Assembly (NCBI RefSeq): GCF_043641665.1
Contig: NC_092195.1
Coordinates: 16,645,774-16,709,773 of the forward strand
Source of the DNA: Enoplosus armatus
Lineage: Eukaryota; Chordata; Actinopteri; Centrarchiformes; Enoplosidae
Length of the DNA: 64,000 nucleotides
Direction: 5' to 3'
Positions 12,031 to 24,702 of this stretch are shown here, one piece after another. Both the position numbers and the translations under genes were made by a program. The notes under the pieces were generated by a model, which saw only the letters and a list, made by a program, of their open reading frames with translations, ran no database searches and was not told the origin of the DNA. Positions within the stretch are counted from its first letter, which is position 1, and every line of letters begins with the position of its first letter.

Positions 12031-15000
12031 TGCACATGTGTGAGAGAGCATTGTTTCTTTCAGTTCCTTCCAGGGCCCCTGCAGGTTTGCACTTCTGCTA
12101 TTTCACTTGAAATACACACTGAATCAACACTCCCATTTCTCCCTTCTCACTCGCCAACACACACACACACACTTACTCATCAATGTCGAGCTGCCTACCT
12201 ACTGAGTCTTTCACAATGAGAAACTCCAGTTCTGCTGCAAAAATCAAAAATACCAATGAACAAGGGATCTCGCCCCATCCTTCTTCACTTCTTTTTTCCC
12301 TCCTTTGATTTGTAAAATGGAGTTTACCCAGCTTTGAAATGACAGCATGAATCTCTCTTGTAGTATCTTGACTGATTTTAATAGTTAATAAAAATGTAAC
12401 ATCCAACATTGAGTAAAATCAAAGCCGTATTTGTTGTTATTGTTTATATTGAACGCAGTTTTGATTACACTAGATTAGAGCTAGACTAATATGAAGATGT
12501 TTAAGGTCATTTAGAAACGGTTTCATAATTGCATAGTTTGGCCACCAAAGAGGACTGACGAGACCATCCATCGATACTGTTATCAGCTTTTATATACTAT
12601 AAAATATCGATATTGGTATCAGTCAGTATCAATGTTAGCATTGGAAGTTCTGTACTGTTCAAATCAACAAATGAAGCCACACTGCACAACACAGTATTTT
12701 CTCACCATATAATGTGATAGAGAGCAAATTCAACACCAGAGGCAAGGCATAAAGTACAGCCCATCTCCACACAAATATATGATTTAATATATGATTTTGT
12801 GGAAGACGCAGATCAGGTGGCACTGACAGCTTGAAATGCCATCCTCTCATGTAAATAGCAAATAAGAAAAAAAACATGAAGGTGTGTACTTAAGTTGAAC
12901 CAAGAGAACCAGCATTGTGACAGTTAATGCAAAGAAAATGTTGCACAGATAAACTCTCATGTGAGATACATTGTACACATCGTAAATCTGGCATCTCTAA
13001 ACTCTGCAGGTAAACTGAAGAAGACAGTCTGCTAGTGCAGCCGAAGCTCAAGACTGTCTGAAATCCCCCGGGGTGAGTAACAAAGCTCAGGCTGTGTCCA
13101 CCTGCTTCTCTGGGAGAAACAGCCTGTCGTGTTCACTGCCCTGCAGAAAGCATATACTGGTTGAAGTACTGATCACCCTGTCTGAATCAGCCATGATTCT
13201 CATCAAATGAAGTGGCAACCACACTCCTCTATGAGGAAGAACACCCCACCATCTTCATGATTGCCCCAATCCAGGACAAACTACAGGAGCACTCCTGCCA
13301 GTGATTTCTGAGACAAAAGTCAAGACTGGGATGGCCAGGAAACAGATCTTCCAGACTTCTACTTCCTTTTGTCCCACAATTCAGAGAACAGTCTTTGCTT
13401 AATAGTAATGACCACAAATAACTACCTCTTAACCAAAACGTATTTACTCTCTTTTTCCTTTGAAATGTTGTGCTGTATTGTCATGTTCTGAAAAGTTGGG
13501 GCCAGACAGGCAGTCAACATATTGTTTTAGTACATGTTAACTCTGCAGCAAAGAATTTATATATGGCACACAATAAACTGTTTGAAAGCATTAAGTTAAA
13601 TTATTATGTGCTGAAAACATCCAGTGCATTATAATAAATGATACTGCAAATAGTATGTGCAGGAGCCCATTTGAATTTTTCTCTCGCTTAACTGCCTTGT
13701 GCTGATTTATTGTTTACAGGGTTTTTTTTTTCTTGCAACCGATGTAAAGAAATATAGCAGAATTAAAGAATGAACTTTTTATGCTCTATTGAATCACATC
13801 ACATCATTTCACATTATGTCGCATCACACACAGAAACTCGGCGATATCAAACCACAGCAGCCTAAAATATATCATTCATGAATTGGATCGTTAATCATGT
13901 GTTGAGATGTGTATCACATCACTCTACAGGGAAAGATACTCATCTGCAATCTGTAATAAGAAAAAGGAAATGGCTGGTTCTAGGCTGTATGAGGCCTGCA
14001 GCTCAAACACACACAAACACACACCAAACTCTCACCATCATCTACTGTATTTAGTCCTAAATACATAACAAGCACATTAGCATAGAAGCTGTCCTGAAAA
14101 TAATTGTCCAATCATAGCTTCTTAGCAACCGTTAGCAGGCCTATGAAGATTTGGGCTCTGTCTAAAATCACTCCCTGTAGTGCACTACATTTACAGTCAG
14201 TGTGTAAATGTATCCACTAACAATCTCACAATGCAATGTAGTAACTAAGGGGGCGGAGCATAGGGAATTGTCAATTTACAATGAAACAGAAGCTAGTGGG
14301 CCTCATTAACATCTATTATGGCATTAACCAACTACCACTCTAATCATGTAAGAGTTTCACACCTTAAGAGTAACCCCACAGACTGGTGGTGAAGGTCAAA
14401 TGACCAAGATTTAACCACAACACACACTGCGTTAACATTGTCAGCTTATAAAAGTCTCAGTTCTGAATGATTTAAAGCTCTGCAGCAGCTACAAAGTCCA
14501 GGAAGAGATCATAGTTAATTTGCTGTCTGATTAATGAGGAATAAACTTCCTGTGTTATCACTAAGTTAGTTTAAAATATCTTTGGTAGTAAAGTTTGAAC
14601 TTGGGTGAAGCAGGTGGAAACTACCTCCTGTCTCCCTCTCACAGTGTCACTCATGAGCAGTCACAATCAATTTCCAACTAGGCCCTCAGCACTTCCCCTA
14701 GCTGTCAGTGCGATTCAAGAGGTATGAGAGCTATAACCTGTCGCTTTTCTCTTTCTTCACCCACTTTCCCTCTTGACTTCTTCCCGATCAAACCCGATTC
14801 ATAGGAAATTGCTCATTCCAGGGTTACCTATTGAAGCCTGTGATTAGCAAGCTATTAGGCCTCCAGTCAGACAGAGAGGGAGCGAGACAAGGGCAAAGAA
14901 ACAGAGAGACAAAAACACTACAGAGAATCCTGCTGCACGCCTGCCTATGGCTCTGTTTAGTCCGTTTCTATAGAATGACAATCGTAGCTGTATGAGGGCA

Positions 15001-15089
15001 AGACATCTGAGATGTAGCGTTGTTCACTACAAGGCAACTTCACAGCCAGATCTAAAAGGGCACTGCAGGGCAACAATAAAACAGAGCAA
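11577..15089. other. Non-coding region
   Basis: AT-rich sequence with a GT microsatellite. atcgatattggtatcagtca near 12605 resembles a common fish repeat. A short block at 14160-14290 (tgtagtgcactac, gtagtaactaagg) may be a MITE remnant. No coding signal. Confidence 0.45.
11991..12029. repeat. (GT)n microsatellite
   Basis: About 19 GT units. Confidence 0.95.
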
Positions 15090-15470
15090 GAGAGAGAGAG
15101 GGAGCTGTGCCGGGAAAGAGAGCAAACAAAATGAAAAACAACAGCGAGGCCCTTAAAAGACAGGGACAAAAGAGCTTTCCCCCCGCTGCCTGCTCCTCGG
15201 ACATGACTAATAAATCACCTTCGCACCATCAATCACCAGGCATCAAGTGCGAGACTCACACGATCGATTCAGATGCCTTCGCACCTGAGGAAAAACGGGG
15301 AGTAGATGCTGAGGCCGGGCTATGTCATGTATGCAGGGGAGCACACAAGTACACACTGAAGAGGAAAACCCATGGGAACCCATACAGTGCCTTCATAGAC
15401 ACACACGTACAAGAGGCACCGATACAAAACTGCCATTATTCATCTGAGTGTCAAACATGAGAATCTACTT
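15090..15470. other. Candidate conserved non-coding element
   Basis: Unique sequence with atgactaataaatcacc, ccatcaatcacc (Hox/Pbx-like), gatcgattcagatgcc and cccttaaaag. It overlaps an open 117-codon plus frame (15107-15460) that lacks any recognisable domain. I favour regulatory DNA over coding. Confidence 0.3.
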
Positions 15471-15552
15471 CATGTGAAACTTTCACCGGTACATGATGTG
15501 GGAGAACAACAGAGACAAGTTGAAGGGAAATTCCAGTATTTGTCTTATATTC

Positions 15553-15568
15553 TTTTTTTTTTTTTTTT
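15553..15568. repeat. Poly(T) tract
   Basis: Sixteen-base T run. Confidence 0.9.
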
Positions 15569-15839
15569 GCCTGACGTCATTATTGCTCTCTCCATTGTAG
15601 AGATTTGGGAAATGTGGACTTCTGAAAGAGCGTCAATCGAGGCAAGAAGCATTAGCACTTGGACAAAAGTATACACACAGACTTTCCTGGAAAGCCCTGT
15701 AGTGGCAACCTACAGTTGTAGAGCAATTAGCCACAACTGTCTCTCTTTAGCCAGTCTTTCTTTATTGTTTCACAGCAGTCAATGAAATCTGCAGTGCGTA
15801 CTATTTTATTCTTGCATTTGGGAACAAACTATTGTCCAC

Positions 15840-15975
15840 TACCATATGACCACAATGTCACCGGTTTGATTCCGACTGGAGACCTGTGTTGCATGTTGTT
15901 CCCCTCTCTCTCCCCACATTTCTGACTGTTTCTAGACTGTCAGCTACAAAATGAAGGCAAAATGGCAAAATAATT
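15840..15975 (+). mobile_element. tRNA-derived SINE fragment
   Basis: The B-box-like ggtttgattccgactgg is followed by gcatgttgttcccctctctc and a tail ending aaaatgaaggcaaaatggc. This is the body and tail typical of a widespread fish tRNA-SINE (consensus ..tgtcattccccctctctc..aataaaggcaaaa). The A-box half is missing or too diverged, so the copy is truncated and old. Confidence 0.65.
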
Positions 15976-16799
15976 CTTTAAACAGCCTCATGAAAAACGT
16001 AAACAAACTCACACGTTCGCATGAATACGACAGGTGGGAAAGTTGACCAGGCAATCGATCCAACGACAGCCACAGGGCTTTCCAAGGTACTACTTTGTGT
16101 GTTTAGCTGCAGTCAAACTCAAGGATAAGTGTTTAAGAAAAATGTGTAATATTTGGAAAGCTGTAGGAGGCTCACGTTTCTTGCCTCGATTGAAATGAGA
16201 CTGTGTTTGTCAAATCTCCATAACAGAGGTGGTGGTAAAATGGTATTAAGACCAATAGTCACAATGGACAAAAATATGGGATTAAGATCCAGTTTGATTT
16301 TCCCTTTCAGACATTTTGCAAAAGAAACTGCAGAAATGGTTTTAATGTGATGTCTGTTGCTGCAGACAGTATCATTCAGAATTAATCCATTTTAATTTGT
16401 GAACACCATTCTAAGACTCTGGGTGCAGTCAGGAAGTAAAAATACATTTTGTCAATACTGTGTGTCTCACAGCTCAGATGCTCTTACACAAATAGGAACC
16501 GCACACCATGTCCTTACACACAAACACACCAGGGTGACGAGAAATAACAGAAAATATATCACAAAGCAAAATGTCTTTCCCCTTGGAGGCGCGTTGCTGT
16601 TAGATATGATCAAAATCCCTTTCCTCAGGACTATACATCCTCGCTTCAGAAACTTCCCCCCCAAAAAAGTGTGGACTTTTTGAACTCTGAACTCCCGTTT
16701 CTCTAAGGAAACCAACCAGAACATTCTCTGTGAAATGAAGTTTCTCTTTAGTGCCATTCTTCCTGCAGCAAGAGGAGAAGAGAGAGGCGAGCAGAGGGA
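15976..16799. other. Non-coding region
   Basis: No gene seen. Overlapping ORFs of 94-96 codons around 16400-16880 exist on both strands in several frames, which argues for chance openness rather than a protein. Confidence 0.5.
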
Positions 16800-17110
16800 G
16801 AGGACAACGTAGCACTTTGTTGGCCTCCATGGATGTTGCCTTCAAACGCCTTATACCCGTCGAGGCAAAAGTGCTGAGAAACATGAGAGACTTTTATTTT
16901 TAATACAGCCTTCCATAATCTAATTACCTCAGCAATTAGACTGCGCTGTCATGAAAATGAACTCGCAGAAGGCAGTGCGGGAGCTGTGACATGCTCTGTT
17001 TGCCTTGGCCAGCCTGAAGACGGGAAAAAACGCTTCTGAGAGTTGGCAAAATATTTCATCAGTTTTTCCGCCTGTGGCAAGTGTGTGATGAGTGCTTGTG
17101 TCCATGCCAG
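16800..17110. other. Candidate conserved non-coding element
   Basis: Unique block with ataatctaattacctcagc, agcaattagactgc, gacttttatttttaatac and tgtcatgaaaatgaactcgc. Paired TAAT cores at short spacing resemble homeobox-bound enhancers. Inferred from composition only. Confidence 0.35.
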
Positions 17111-17625
17111 TTTGTGTGTGTTAAAAAAGAATACTGTGCATACATATCTGTGCGTCTGCATGCCTCTTCTCTGGTTTTTAAAACGACTGATCTGCTACAG
17201 TAGGAGCTGAAATACATTTTTCTTCCCACATCAGAGACAGCTTATTGCTCAGCTTCACACACAACAGTCATAATCTCCATTAAGGAGAGACAGAGTCAGA
17301 TCATGTGATCCAAAACAAGGCTTTCAGGAACACGTCCATACCTCCTTGGCGCTGCGAGTCACGTGTTTTGGACAACAGCCTGAGCTTGCTGGCAAAAGGT
17401 AAAGTCACACACAGACGGAGAGATGAGAGGCAGCACACGGCTTGGTGTAAGTACAGACGGGCATGGACAAACAAGGCAGAGCAGGGTGAGGAAGCAGAAG
17501 AATGAACAGAGAGAGAGAGAGAAAAGAGAGGACCATGAAGACAAGGATGTTTAGCTGGTTGTTGTGCGCCCATGAGAGGGAGAGGAAATAATTCATACTT
17601 TACATCACTTGTCTTGTGTTTAGAA

Positions 17626-17671
<46 letters not shown>

Positions 17672-19549
17672 ATGAGCTCATCTCTTTACCACCCAGTCTC
17701 CCAGAACACTCTGTCTCACTACAAAGTCAAACCAAAACTGATTTATTAAGTATTTCCCTTGACGGGACATTATGGCTGCTGATTAGCATACACTGGTGGG
17801 GTGGAGTGTATGCAGATACATACAGATACACAAAAGGCATACACGAGAGAGCACAACCAATTTGTTGTTGGGTTGATGATATCAGCTGGCCAGTACATTT
17901 TATGGTGTACTCTTTATGTTATGTGTTCAGGTAAAACTGGCATAAAAGAATCCAGTATCGGTTGAGCTACAATAGATGCAATAATAACAAAAGACAACAG
18001 AAATGCACAAATGATGGATGGCTACACAACTTGAGAAATATGTACGTACACAAGCAAAAAGCATCACTATTGTCAACTGCATCTGCACCAGTACTTGTAC
18101 ATCTGCTGTTGCTGTCGAATAAAGTGTTCCCGATTCTCAAGACACTCATCACACTCACACATATTCAGGCGCGTCTCCAACATTTAAAGCCACTGCCACC
18201 CACCCACACAAACACACAAAAGTCTGTTTTCTGTCTCCAGTGGTAATTTTCAAGCTGTCAGTCAGAACAGAGGAACCTTGAGATTAATGGAGACAGAGAG
18301 AGTGGAGTTACACACATGACTACCGCATGTGTGTGTGTCGCCACTGCAGCTTCTGTATTGCAGTTGATTGATTGACTGGATTTGATTATTGTCTTAACGC
18401 ATGTCATAGAGGGAAAGGGTGGCGGCTGTCCATAAGCAAGCCAGCTGACTTTTGAAAACACCTCAATAGTTCATTTTCTGGGGTGGATTGTACTATTTCT
18501 TCTACTTACATTGAGAGATAGTCACGGATGGTCTTTTGAAGCTATGTTGAACAATGAGATTCGTACAGCTTAGCTACATTACTGGGTATCTGTGCTACTG
18601 CTTCAAAGTAGGGAAAAACACCTTTCTCCATTGCTGATGCCTCCACGCTTTAGTTCAAATTATACTTTCTGTGTCCGCGTAGCTGCTACATTTTGTCATT
18701 TTTCCATGTCTGCGGGGGTACATGCATGCCGACCACACGTTTGAATGCGTACATGCACACAAACACACAAAGTAGTATAAACAAAATTGCTTGTGCATCT
18801 GCTGTCCACCCTGCTGTCCACATCCATGTCCATTTTGGAGTGTGTCAGGGCCTTTAGCCCACCCGTGACAATCTCTTGCTTTGGCTAAGCACGTGTAAAC
18901 AGGAGGTTGATAGGACATTGGATTGAATGTAATTTCATAGTGGTGTTATTGACTTCATTTGAGTTGTTAATGATCTTACAAACATTCCGTAATGAAGTTA
19001 AAATATGCAAATCTCACCAAACTCTTTCAAACTGCATGCAGACATACATGAGTTAGGTTTGTCCGACACTGGGTGAGTAAAGTACAAAACTCTAAAACCT
19101 GAACAATCTCTTTCATGCTGGCAGATGTCCAATCTCGCTCTGAACATTGCCGGTTACGTATTGTAGATGTTGGGGCAATTTTTCATCAGCACTGAAATGA
19201 ATTCTACTGGCCTGACTGCGCGGCAATAAAAGGATGTTAAACTTGGATTCTCTTTTGGTCTCGCCCATCAAACATGAGCAGACACAACAACAACAAGAGA
19301 TTAGAGAGCAAAGCTTATATCGGGGCAATAAATCAATGAGAAAACTCCTTTACCTGGCATATCTGAGGAACAAAAGTCCTGCAAACAACATTGCTGGCCT
19401 TGACAGTGCACTGTGCTTTGCCACAACATGTGGCTGCACCACAGCCCTGCATGTACAACCGGTTTCATATTCAATGAGTCTGTTGTCAGCAGCGTATGAC
19501 ATGAGAAATAGAGGCATAGCAGAGAGAATTTTCTGAAATGTATTCCTTC
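17111..19549. other. Non-coding region
   Basis: Contains the (GT)n listed at 17628 and G/A-rich flanks. The 126- and 120-codon ORFs over it consist largely of Thr-His or Cys-Val repeats from the microsatellite and are not genes. Nothing else recognised. Confidence 0.5.
17628..17670. repeat. (GT)n microsatellite
   Basis: About 21 GT units. Confidence 0.95.
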
Positions 19550-19990
19550 ACCTCATTCACTGCTTCCTCCATCTCTTAATTAAATCAATTTCACCCTCCT
19601 TCTCTGTACCTTCTCTTTCCTTCTCATTCTTTCCATCTCTCTATCTCTGCCTTTCTCTCATACTCTCAATCTCTCTCGCCCGCTCTCTGCCCTGTGTGAC
19701 TCCCCGGCTGCAGTTGATTGATGATGAGAGAAATCTCCCAAGGACAGGCGCCTTGTTAAAGACAGGCTAGTGTGTTCTGTCTGTGGGAGCAAACGGAGAC
19801 AGAGTGAGTTGGGGGGATTACAAAGAAAGGAGAACCCTGAATTCCCCCTGGTTTTTTTCCCCTTCTTATTTCCTCCTCTTCTTCTTCCCTTTCCCTTCCT
19901 ATCTCCTACTTCCATTTTTTATTCCATATTTTCTTCACCTTTTTTCCTTTTTTCTTCAGCCCCCCAACCTCCCCAGCTTTACTACCAGGC
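19550..19990. repeat. Pyrimidine-rich tract
   Basis: Two long C/T-rich blocks (about 19557-19690 and 19840-19980) with few purines. Low complexity; capable of triplex or H-DNA structure. It creates the spurious 187-codon ORF from 19770. Confidence 0.7.
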
Positions 19991-20430
19991 CCTTTTTAGC
20001 ATCTCTGCTGAGGGAGGGCCTCGTCACCAGAGGGACTGCAGGATGGGGGTGATAGCTGTCAGGTGGAGGAGGGTGGGAGGAGAGGGAGATAGGAAGAGGA
20101 AAGAAGGGGGCTCTGAGGTCCCTGCTGAGCCCCCTCCGAGGCCTCTCCAGGGGGGGCCGAGGTGCTTTGGACGGGGGTCCATCCCAGGGAGAGACAAGCT
20201 GATTAATGACAGGGAAGCCATCGTATTCATCACTGCCCCACATCAGCCCAGAGAGAAACGCTGTTTGTTGCCAAGACTGCCTCTGGATGTGTTTTTTTCC
20301 CCTCCTAGTTTTACAGCAATTAATTTAGAATAATGACTGATGAGGCGAGCAGAGTCAGAACACATTACGGTAAATATTAAATGAATTAAGAGTGATAATA
20401 AATTAGATTCAGGAGAGATTTTTTGTATTG
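19991..20430. other. Candidate conserved non-coding element
   Basis: Unique sequence containing tgatagctgtcaggtgg (Meis/TALE- and E-box-like), gctgattaatgacaggg, agcaattaatttagaataat and gtaaatattaaatgaattaag. The TALE/homeodomain site cluster suggests an enhancer; conservation is not tested. Confidence 0.35.
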
Positions 20431-20445
20431 GCTGGTTAACAATTT

Positions 20446-20597
20446 GCTGCTTTTCTTTGTCTTATGTGATAGTAATCTTTGTGTTTTGGATTTTTCACAA
20501 TTTTCTGACGACGTTTTTCAATTTATCTGTTAATCTAGAAAATAATCAGTAGATTGGTCGATAATAGAAATAATGGTTACAATAGCTGCAGCCCCAG
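20446..20597. repeat. Teleost ATCGATTAATCG-type repeat, copy 3
   Basis: Has tgtcttatgtgatagtaa, gaaaataatcagtagattgg, tcgataatagaaataatgg and a terminal agctgcagcccc. A truncated copy of the same family as 2430 and 28730. Confidence 0.6.
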
Positions 20598-22739
20598 ATG
20601 AAAGCATGGATTACATTTGGAAGCATGGAAGAAACATGGAAAAACACAAAGGCAATGAGATGTTGCCACAGTCAACAATTTCTTGGATTCTCAAAAACAT
20701 ATTACTGGATTTGCAAGCAGGGTCTTTGTCCAAACAGATTTTCCGTGATTCTCCAAATATGTTACACTTCCAGGAAGAGAAAAAACGGTCACTCAGTACC
20801 AGGCTATGAGCACCTGAACAAATTGTGATAAATTGATGCCTTCCATGGCTAAATCAGGCAGCTTGTTGTGAAATCCATGAGCTGCTGGGAATTGTAAATG
20901 AATGTAAATAGCTTTGTTTTAATTTACAAGCAGAACTTATTGAGCCTCTGAGTGCCTGATTAAACCTACAGCAAGCAGCATACATGGTCATGCAAGGCAG
21001 ATCATTCCTTTGATCCTCTTTCACAACTACACAGACACAGAGAGAGCAAGGTTTCTGCGACTCCCTCTCATCTCTCAGATCTTTCTAAACATTTCAGTCA
21101 TTTCTGAACTGAGGCCAAGATCATTTAGGAGTCTTTTAATCCCAAAATAACACCCATCACTGTAGTTACAGCATATACAAACTCATGTACACACAGAAAA
21201 GGGGGCATTGCCTTCAGTTACTTCCTGGCCTTGAATCTGTTCAACGAGTGTCTTTTTCTCTACTGCAACCACCACCGATAAGTTACTTTTGTTCCTCTCT
21301 CTTCCTCCTCTCCTCTTCCTCTCCTTCCTATGCTTTCCTCTTCCTATGCTGTCCTCTTTTTCTCTACTTCCTCTCCCCTCCACGGACTCATACAACATTT
21401 ATGACTGTCTGGAACATACGCTTGCAGAAGGAAACTGAGGGGCATATCTTCTTATCCAAAAACCAATACTAACACTGTCTAACAGCTCATCTGTCACCAG
21501 CTATGTTTTGTTTTACACTGGACAGTATTACACCGATTCTCTTGTGGCATCGTCCTGCTTAAAACTTTTGCTGGAGCAAATGCAGTCTGGAGTCTGAGAC
21601 AAATTTCCCCACAGGGGCATCAACCTAATCCAGTCGATCTTACCTCCCGTGCGAATGTAAATCAGAATACTCCTTGTCTGCTGTGTATCACAGATGCAGT
21701 ACAGGGTGCAGGATGGAGGGTGGAGCAACAGTGCAGCTTGTAAAAAAGGCGGGACCTCTGGGACAGCTGCATCTGCACACAGAAATACACCTTACTTTTT
21801 ATTCATTTTCTCAGTTGTTTTTGAATAGAAAGTTGACTGTCTTGTGTGATTTCCAAGCATCACATTTACAAACTTTCACACCTGGGATCTGTCTAATAAA
21901 ATCACAGCAGTCTACTGTCGACCACAGAGCAGCTTCTCCACTTTGCTCAAGGGCACCCTGATGGTAGTTGCTGAGTCATTTCTGATTGAGATTTGCACCA
22001 ACAGCTTTCCTGTCACAAGCCATTTCTTTGCCCTCATGGCTTTTTCTGCTCCACTTGCATCACTCTCAGTAGCAGCATGGTGTCTTGCTTTGTGGCAACA
22101 TTCCTATATGTCCTTATTGTAAATGTTACTTTTCTAAAGGTTTAACTTTTCTAAATTGAAAGAGCTGACAGGGAGTTTTTTAGGGAGTTTTGGATTTTAG
22201 TGGTTACAGGGTAAAACATATGTATAATCTTAAGCATGTTTGTAAAACAGGCACGTAGGAGACTGACTACTCTGTCAGAAGCGCAACAGAAGAAGAGCAA
22301 CTTGAACCAGTTTACAGCACAGCCGTGTCATGTTGTTTTGATAAAAGAAGACTTTTCCAAATGCCCAACTCTGGCTTTTGCCATTCGCATCACGTCCGGT
22401 ACATGTATTGTTTCCTGTGAATTCCTTGTGCATGGGTACGCAATCTGAATCCTTCCCGCACGGGAAAGTCGGTAACAATGAAAACTGCTACTCAGAGAGG
22501 CAATTACAGAATGCAAATGCATCGAATGGCTGTTCCTTAAAAGAGTGCTGTCCGTAGTATCAATAGTGTCCAAAATGGGGTTTAGAATGAAAAATCTTAA
22601 GAAATATCACTACAAAGAATACAGAGCTAATGTACCTCAGAGGAACCACAATTAGCTATCATGAAAAAAAAAGCATCAGGTTGTGTGAAAGAATGTATGG
22701 TGCCGCTTCAGAGCTCAATACAGCAGTGTGGAAGGATTG
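20598..22739. other. Non-coding region
   Basis: No gene recognised. T/C-rich at 21290-21390. The interval 22200-22600 is unremarkable. Confidence 0.5.
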
Positions 22740-23290
22740 AAGCAAGTAACTACAATGGCCGATTTTTACAACGGCCATTTTATTGGACCTCACACTCTTT
22801 ATGTGGTGCAGAGCCATAATAGACCGCCATTGAAGTCCTAAGTGAGCACACTAGAGGTGCGGAAGGCTTAAGGAGATTCCACCAGTTCATATTTCAGAGG
22901 TTTTTTGATTTCACGCCTTTATCCTGCCCATTACTTTCAATCATCTGCATTAATAATGAAATAGGTGGCTTTCTTTTGTTGCTAATCTATCTTATTTGCT
23001 ATTCAGCCACTTAAGGCCATTTCACCAGAACTCATATTAGAATACTGGGCCCAATGGGCATTAATATTGGATGAAGTGGGACTATAATAACGTGAGCTCC
23101 CCTCACTGGAGGCAAACCACTCTCAGTGCTTTTCTCTTGGGCTCTGCGGCAATATGTATGGAGGAATATTAATTACTGTCGAAGCATTATGGTTATTATT
23201 ATGATTTCACATTATGTAGCTTCCAGGGGAAATCGCTGGTGGGATGCTAAACATGTACGAGCCACTTAAGATGATGAGGTGAGGAGGAAG
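22740..23290. other. Candidate conserved non-coding element
   Basis: A long unique block with tttcaatcatctgcattaat, aataatgaaataggtgg, gggcattaatattggatg, aggaatattaattactgtc and ggttattattatgatttcac. The density of ATTA cores exceeds neighbouring DNA. Regulatory role inferred. Confidence 0.35.
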
Positions 23291-24088
23291 AGGGTAAAAT
23301 AAGGAACGCAGCTGTAAGACCAGTCATTTTTCTTTCTCGCCCTTTCTCTGGTCGTCTTACTCTTCTGTTTCTACCCGAGGATAATAAAGTTGGTTATTTC
23401 TTGGCAACAGATTTATGTCCATGTACTTTCTGTTTTCTCCTCCCATCCATTTGCTCCACTTCCTATCCTCGCTCTCTGCTCCATCTCTTTTCACTTGCTC
23501 TCTATCCTGCTTTTTGGTAACTTTCTCTTTCCTCCTCAACCTCTGCCTGCCTCCCACTCTCTGTCTACCTCCCTCTCCCTCCTACAAGCACAGTGGATCA
23601 GAGGGTTTTAGGTGATAAATACCCTGGACCAAGGGCTCACCAGCCACCGATTCCTGCCACTTTACTGTGTCACATTGTGGCCGAGGCCTCATTAAAAAGG
23701 CATTAGCCTCCTCTTGGTCCCATGATGGAGGCCGTGTCTGGCTCAGTCACTGCCGCAGGGATCTATTTAAAAGTGGCGGCAGGAATGGATAAGGAAAGGA
23801 GAGATAGGGGGAACAGAGAGAGAAAAAGATGGCCTTGTAATGAAAGGGAAGATTTGGTGCGAGAGAGGGAGCGAGAGGCATCAATTCCACGGGTGAGGAT
23901 GAACCGAGGTCCGGGAGTCCAAGGAGGCAAAGGAGGAGGAAGCAGAGATAACTAGCTGAAGTCCACTTACTTGTCCCCTGTGAGTTCATGTGCTTTCAGA
24001 ATTTAATTGATACCGGCCAATTAAAGCCACTCAGGTTTCACCTTGAGGGGGTCAGGTGAGGTGGAGTCGGGGTTGGGAGCAGCATAAA
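23291..24088. other. Non-coding region with a second candidate element
   Basis: 23330-23590 is C/T-rich. 23600-23800 is unique (aggtgataaataccctgg, ggcctcattaaaaaggc, gggatctatttaaaagtgg) and resembles conserved regulatory DNA. 23780-23950 is A/G-rich. Confidence 0.3.
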
Positions 24089-24117
24089 GGGGGGGGGGGG
24101 GGGGGGGGGGGGGGGGG
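24089..24117. repeat. Poly(G) tract, 29 G
   Basis: 29 consecutive guanines; likely G-quadruplex forming and prone to length error in sequencing. Confidence 0.95.
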
Positions 24118-24702
24118 ATGGAGAGGAGCGAGGTGAAGAGGGGAGATGGAGAGTGCAGCATGAAAACACAAGAGTAAGCATTTGCAGCACATCATTAGTA
24201 AATAAGTAGTCTGGAGGTGATGACAGACGAGAGGAAAAAGTGAGGGACGGGGGGAGGAAGGAGAGAGGACGACGAAGGGGTTGACACATAAGAGGAATGT
24301 TGTTTGGGGGTTTGGGATAAAGGATGTAGAGAGTATTATCAAGCAACTGTTACAGCAACATTTGAAGTGTTATAAAACAGATGAAATGTGTAGTAGTATG
24401 TGGGTTGAATCTAAAAGACTTCCTGAATCTCAACAAAACTACAACCGGAAAAATATATTATTATTAAAAGGAGAGATCAATATTGGGCCATTTGTTACTG
24501 CTCTTTAGAGTCAAGTAAAATTGACCATGCATCAAAAAACAGATACACAAGGCAATATTCTAATGTTCCAGCTAAAGGTCAATAATCCACAAGGGGCACT
24601 GTGTACATGGGAGCAATGCTGTGTATGACATTTCAAGAAAATTGTGGTCCCACCTTTTTTACCAAGATAAGCAGACCCAATCAACAATGACCCCAACCCT
24701 AA
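24118..24702. other. Non-coding region
   Basis: Purine-rich to about 24270, then unremarkable AT-rich DNA. Confidence 0.5.

Noticed and set aside
15107..15460. 117-codon plus ORF
   Set aside because: No similarity that I recognise; overlaps a candidate regulatory block and lacks a promoter or splice partners.
15840..15900. Functional tRNA gene
   Set aside because: Only a B-box-like half remains, followed by a SINE body.
17301..17934. ORFs of 126 and 120 codons on opposite strands
   Set aside because: Both read through the (GT)n microsatellite and are dominated by dipeptide repeats.
19770..20333. 187-codon plus ORF
   Set aside because: Its first half is translated polypyrimidine tract (Phe/Pro/Leu/Ser-rich) and the remainder has open frames on both strands; no domain, splice context or family match.
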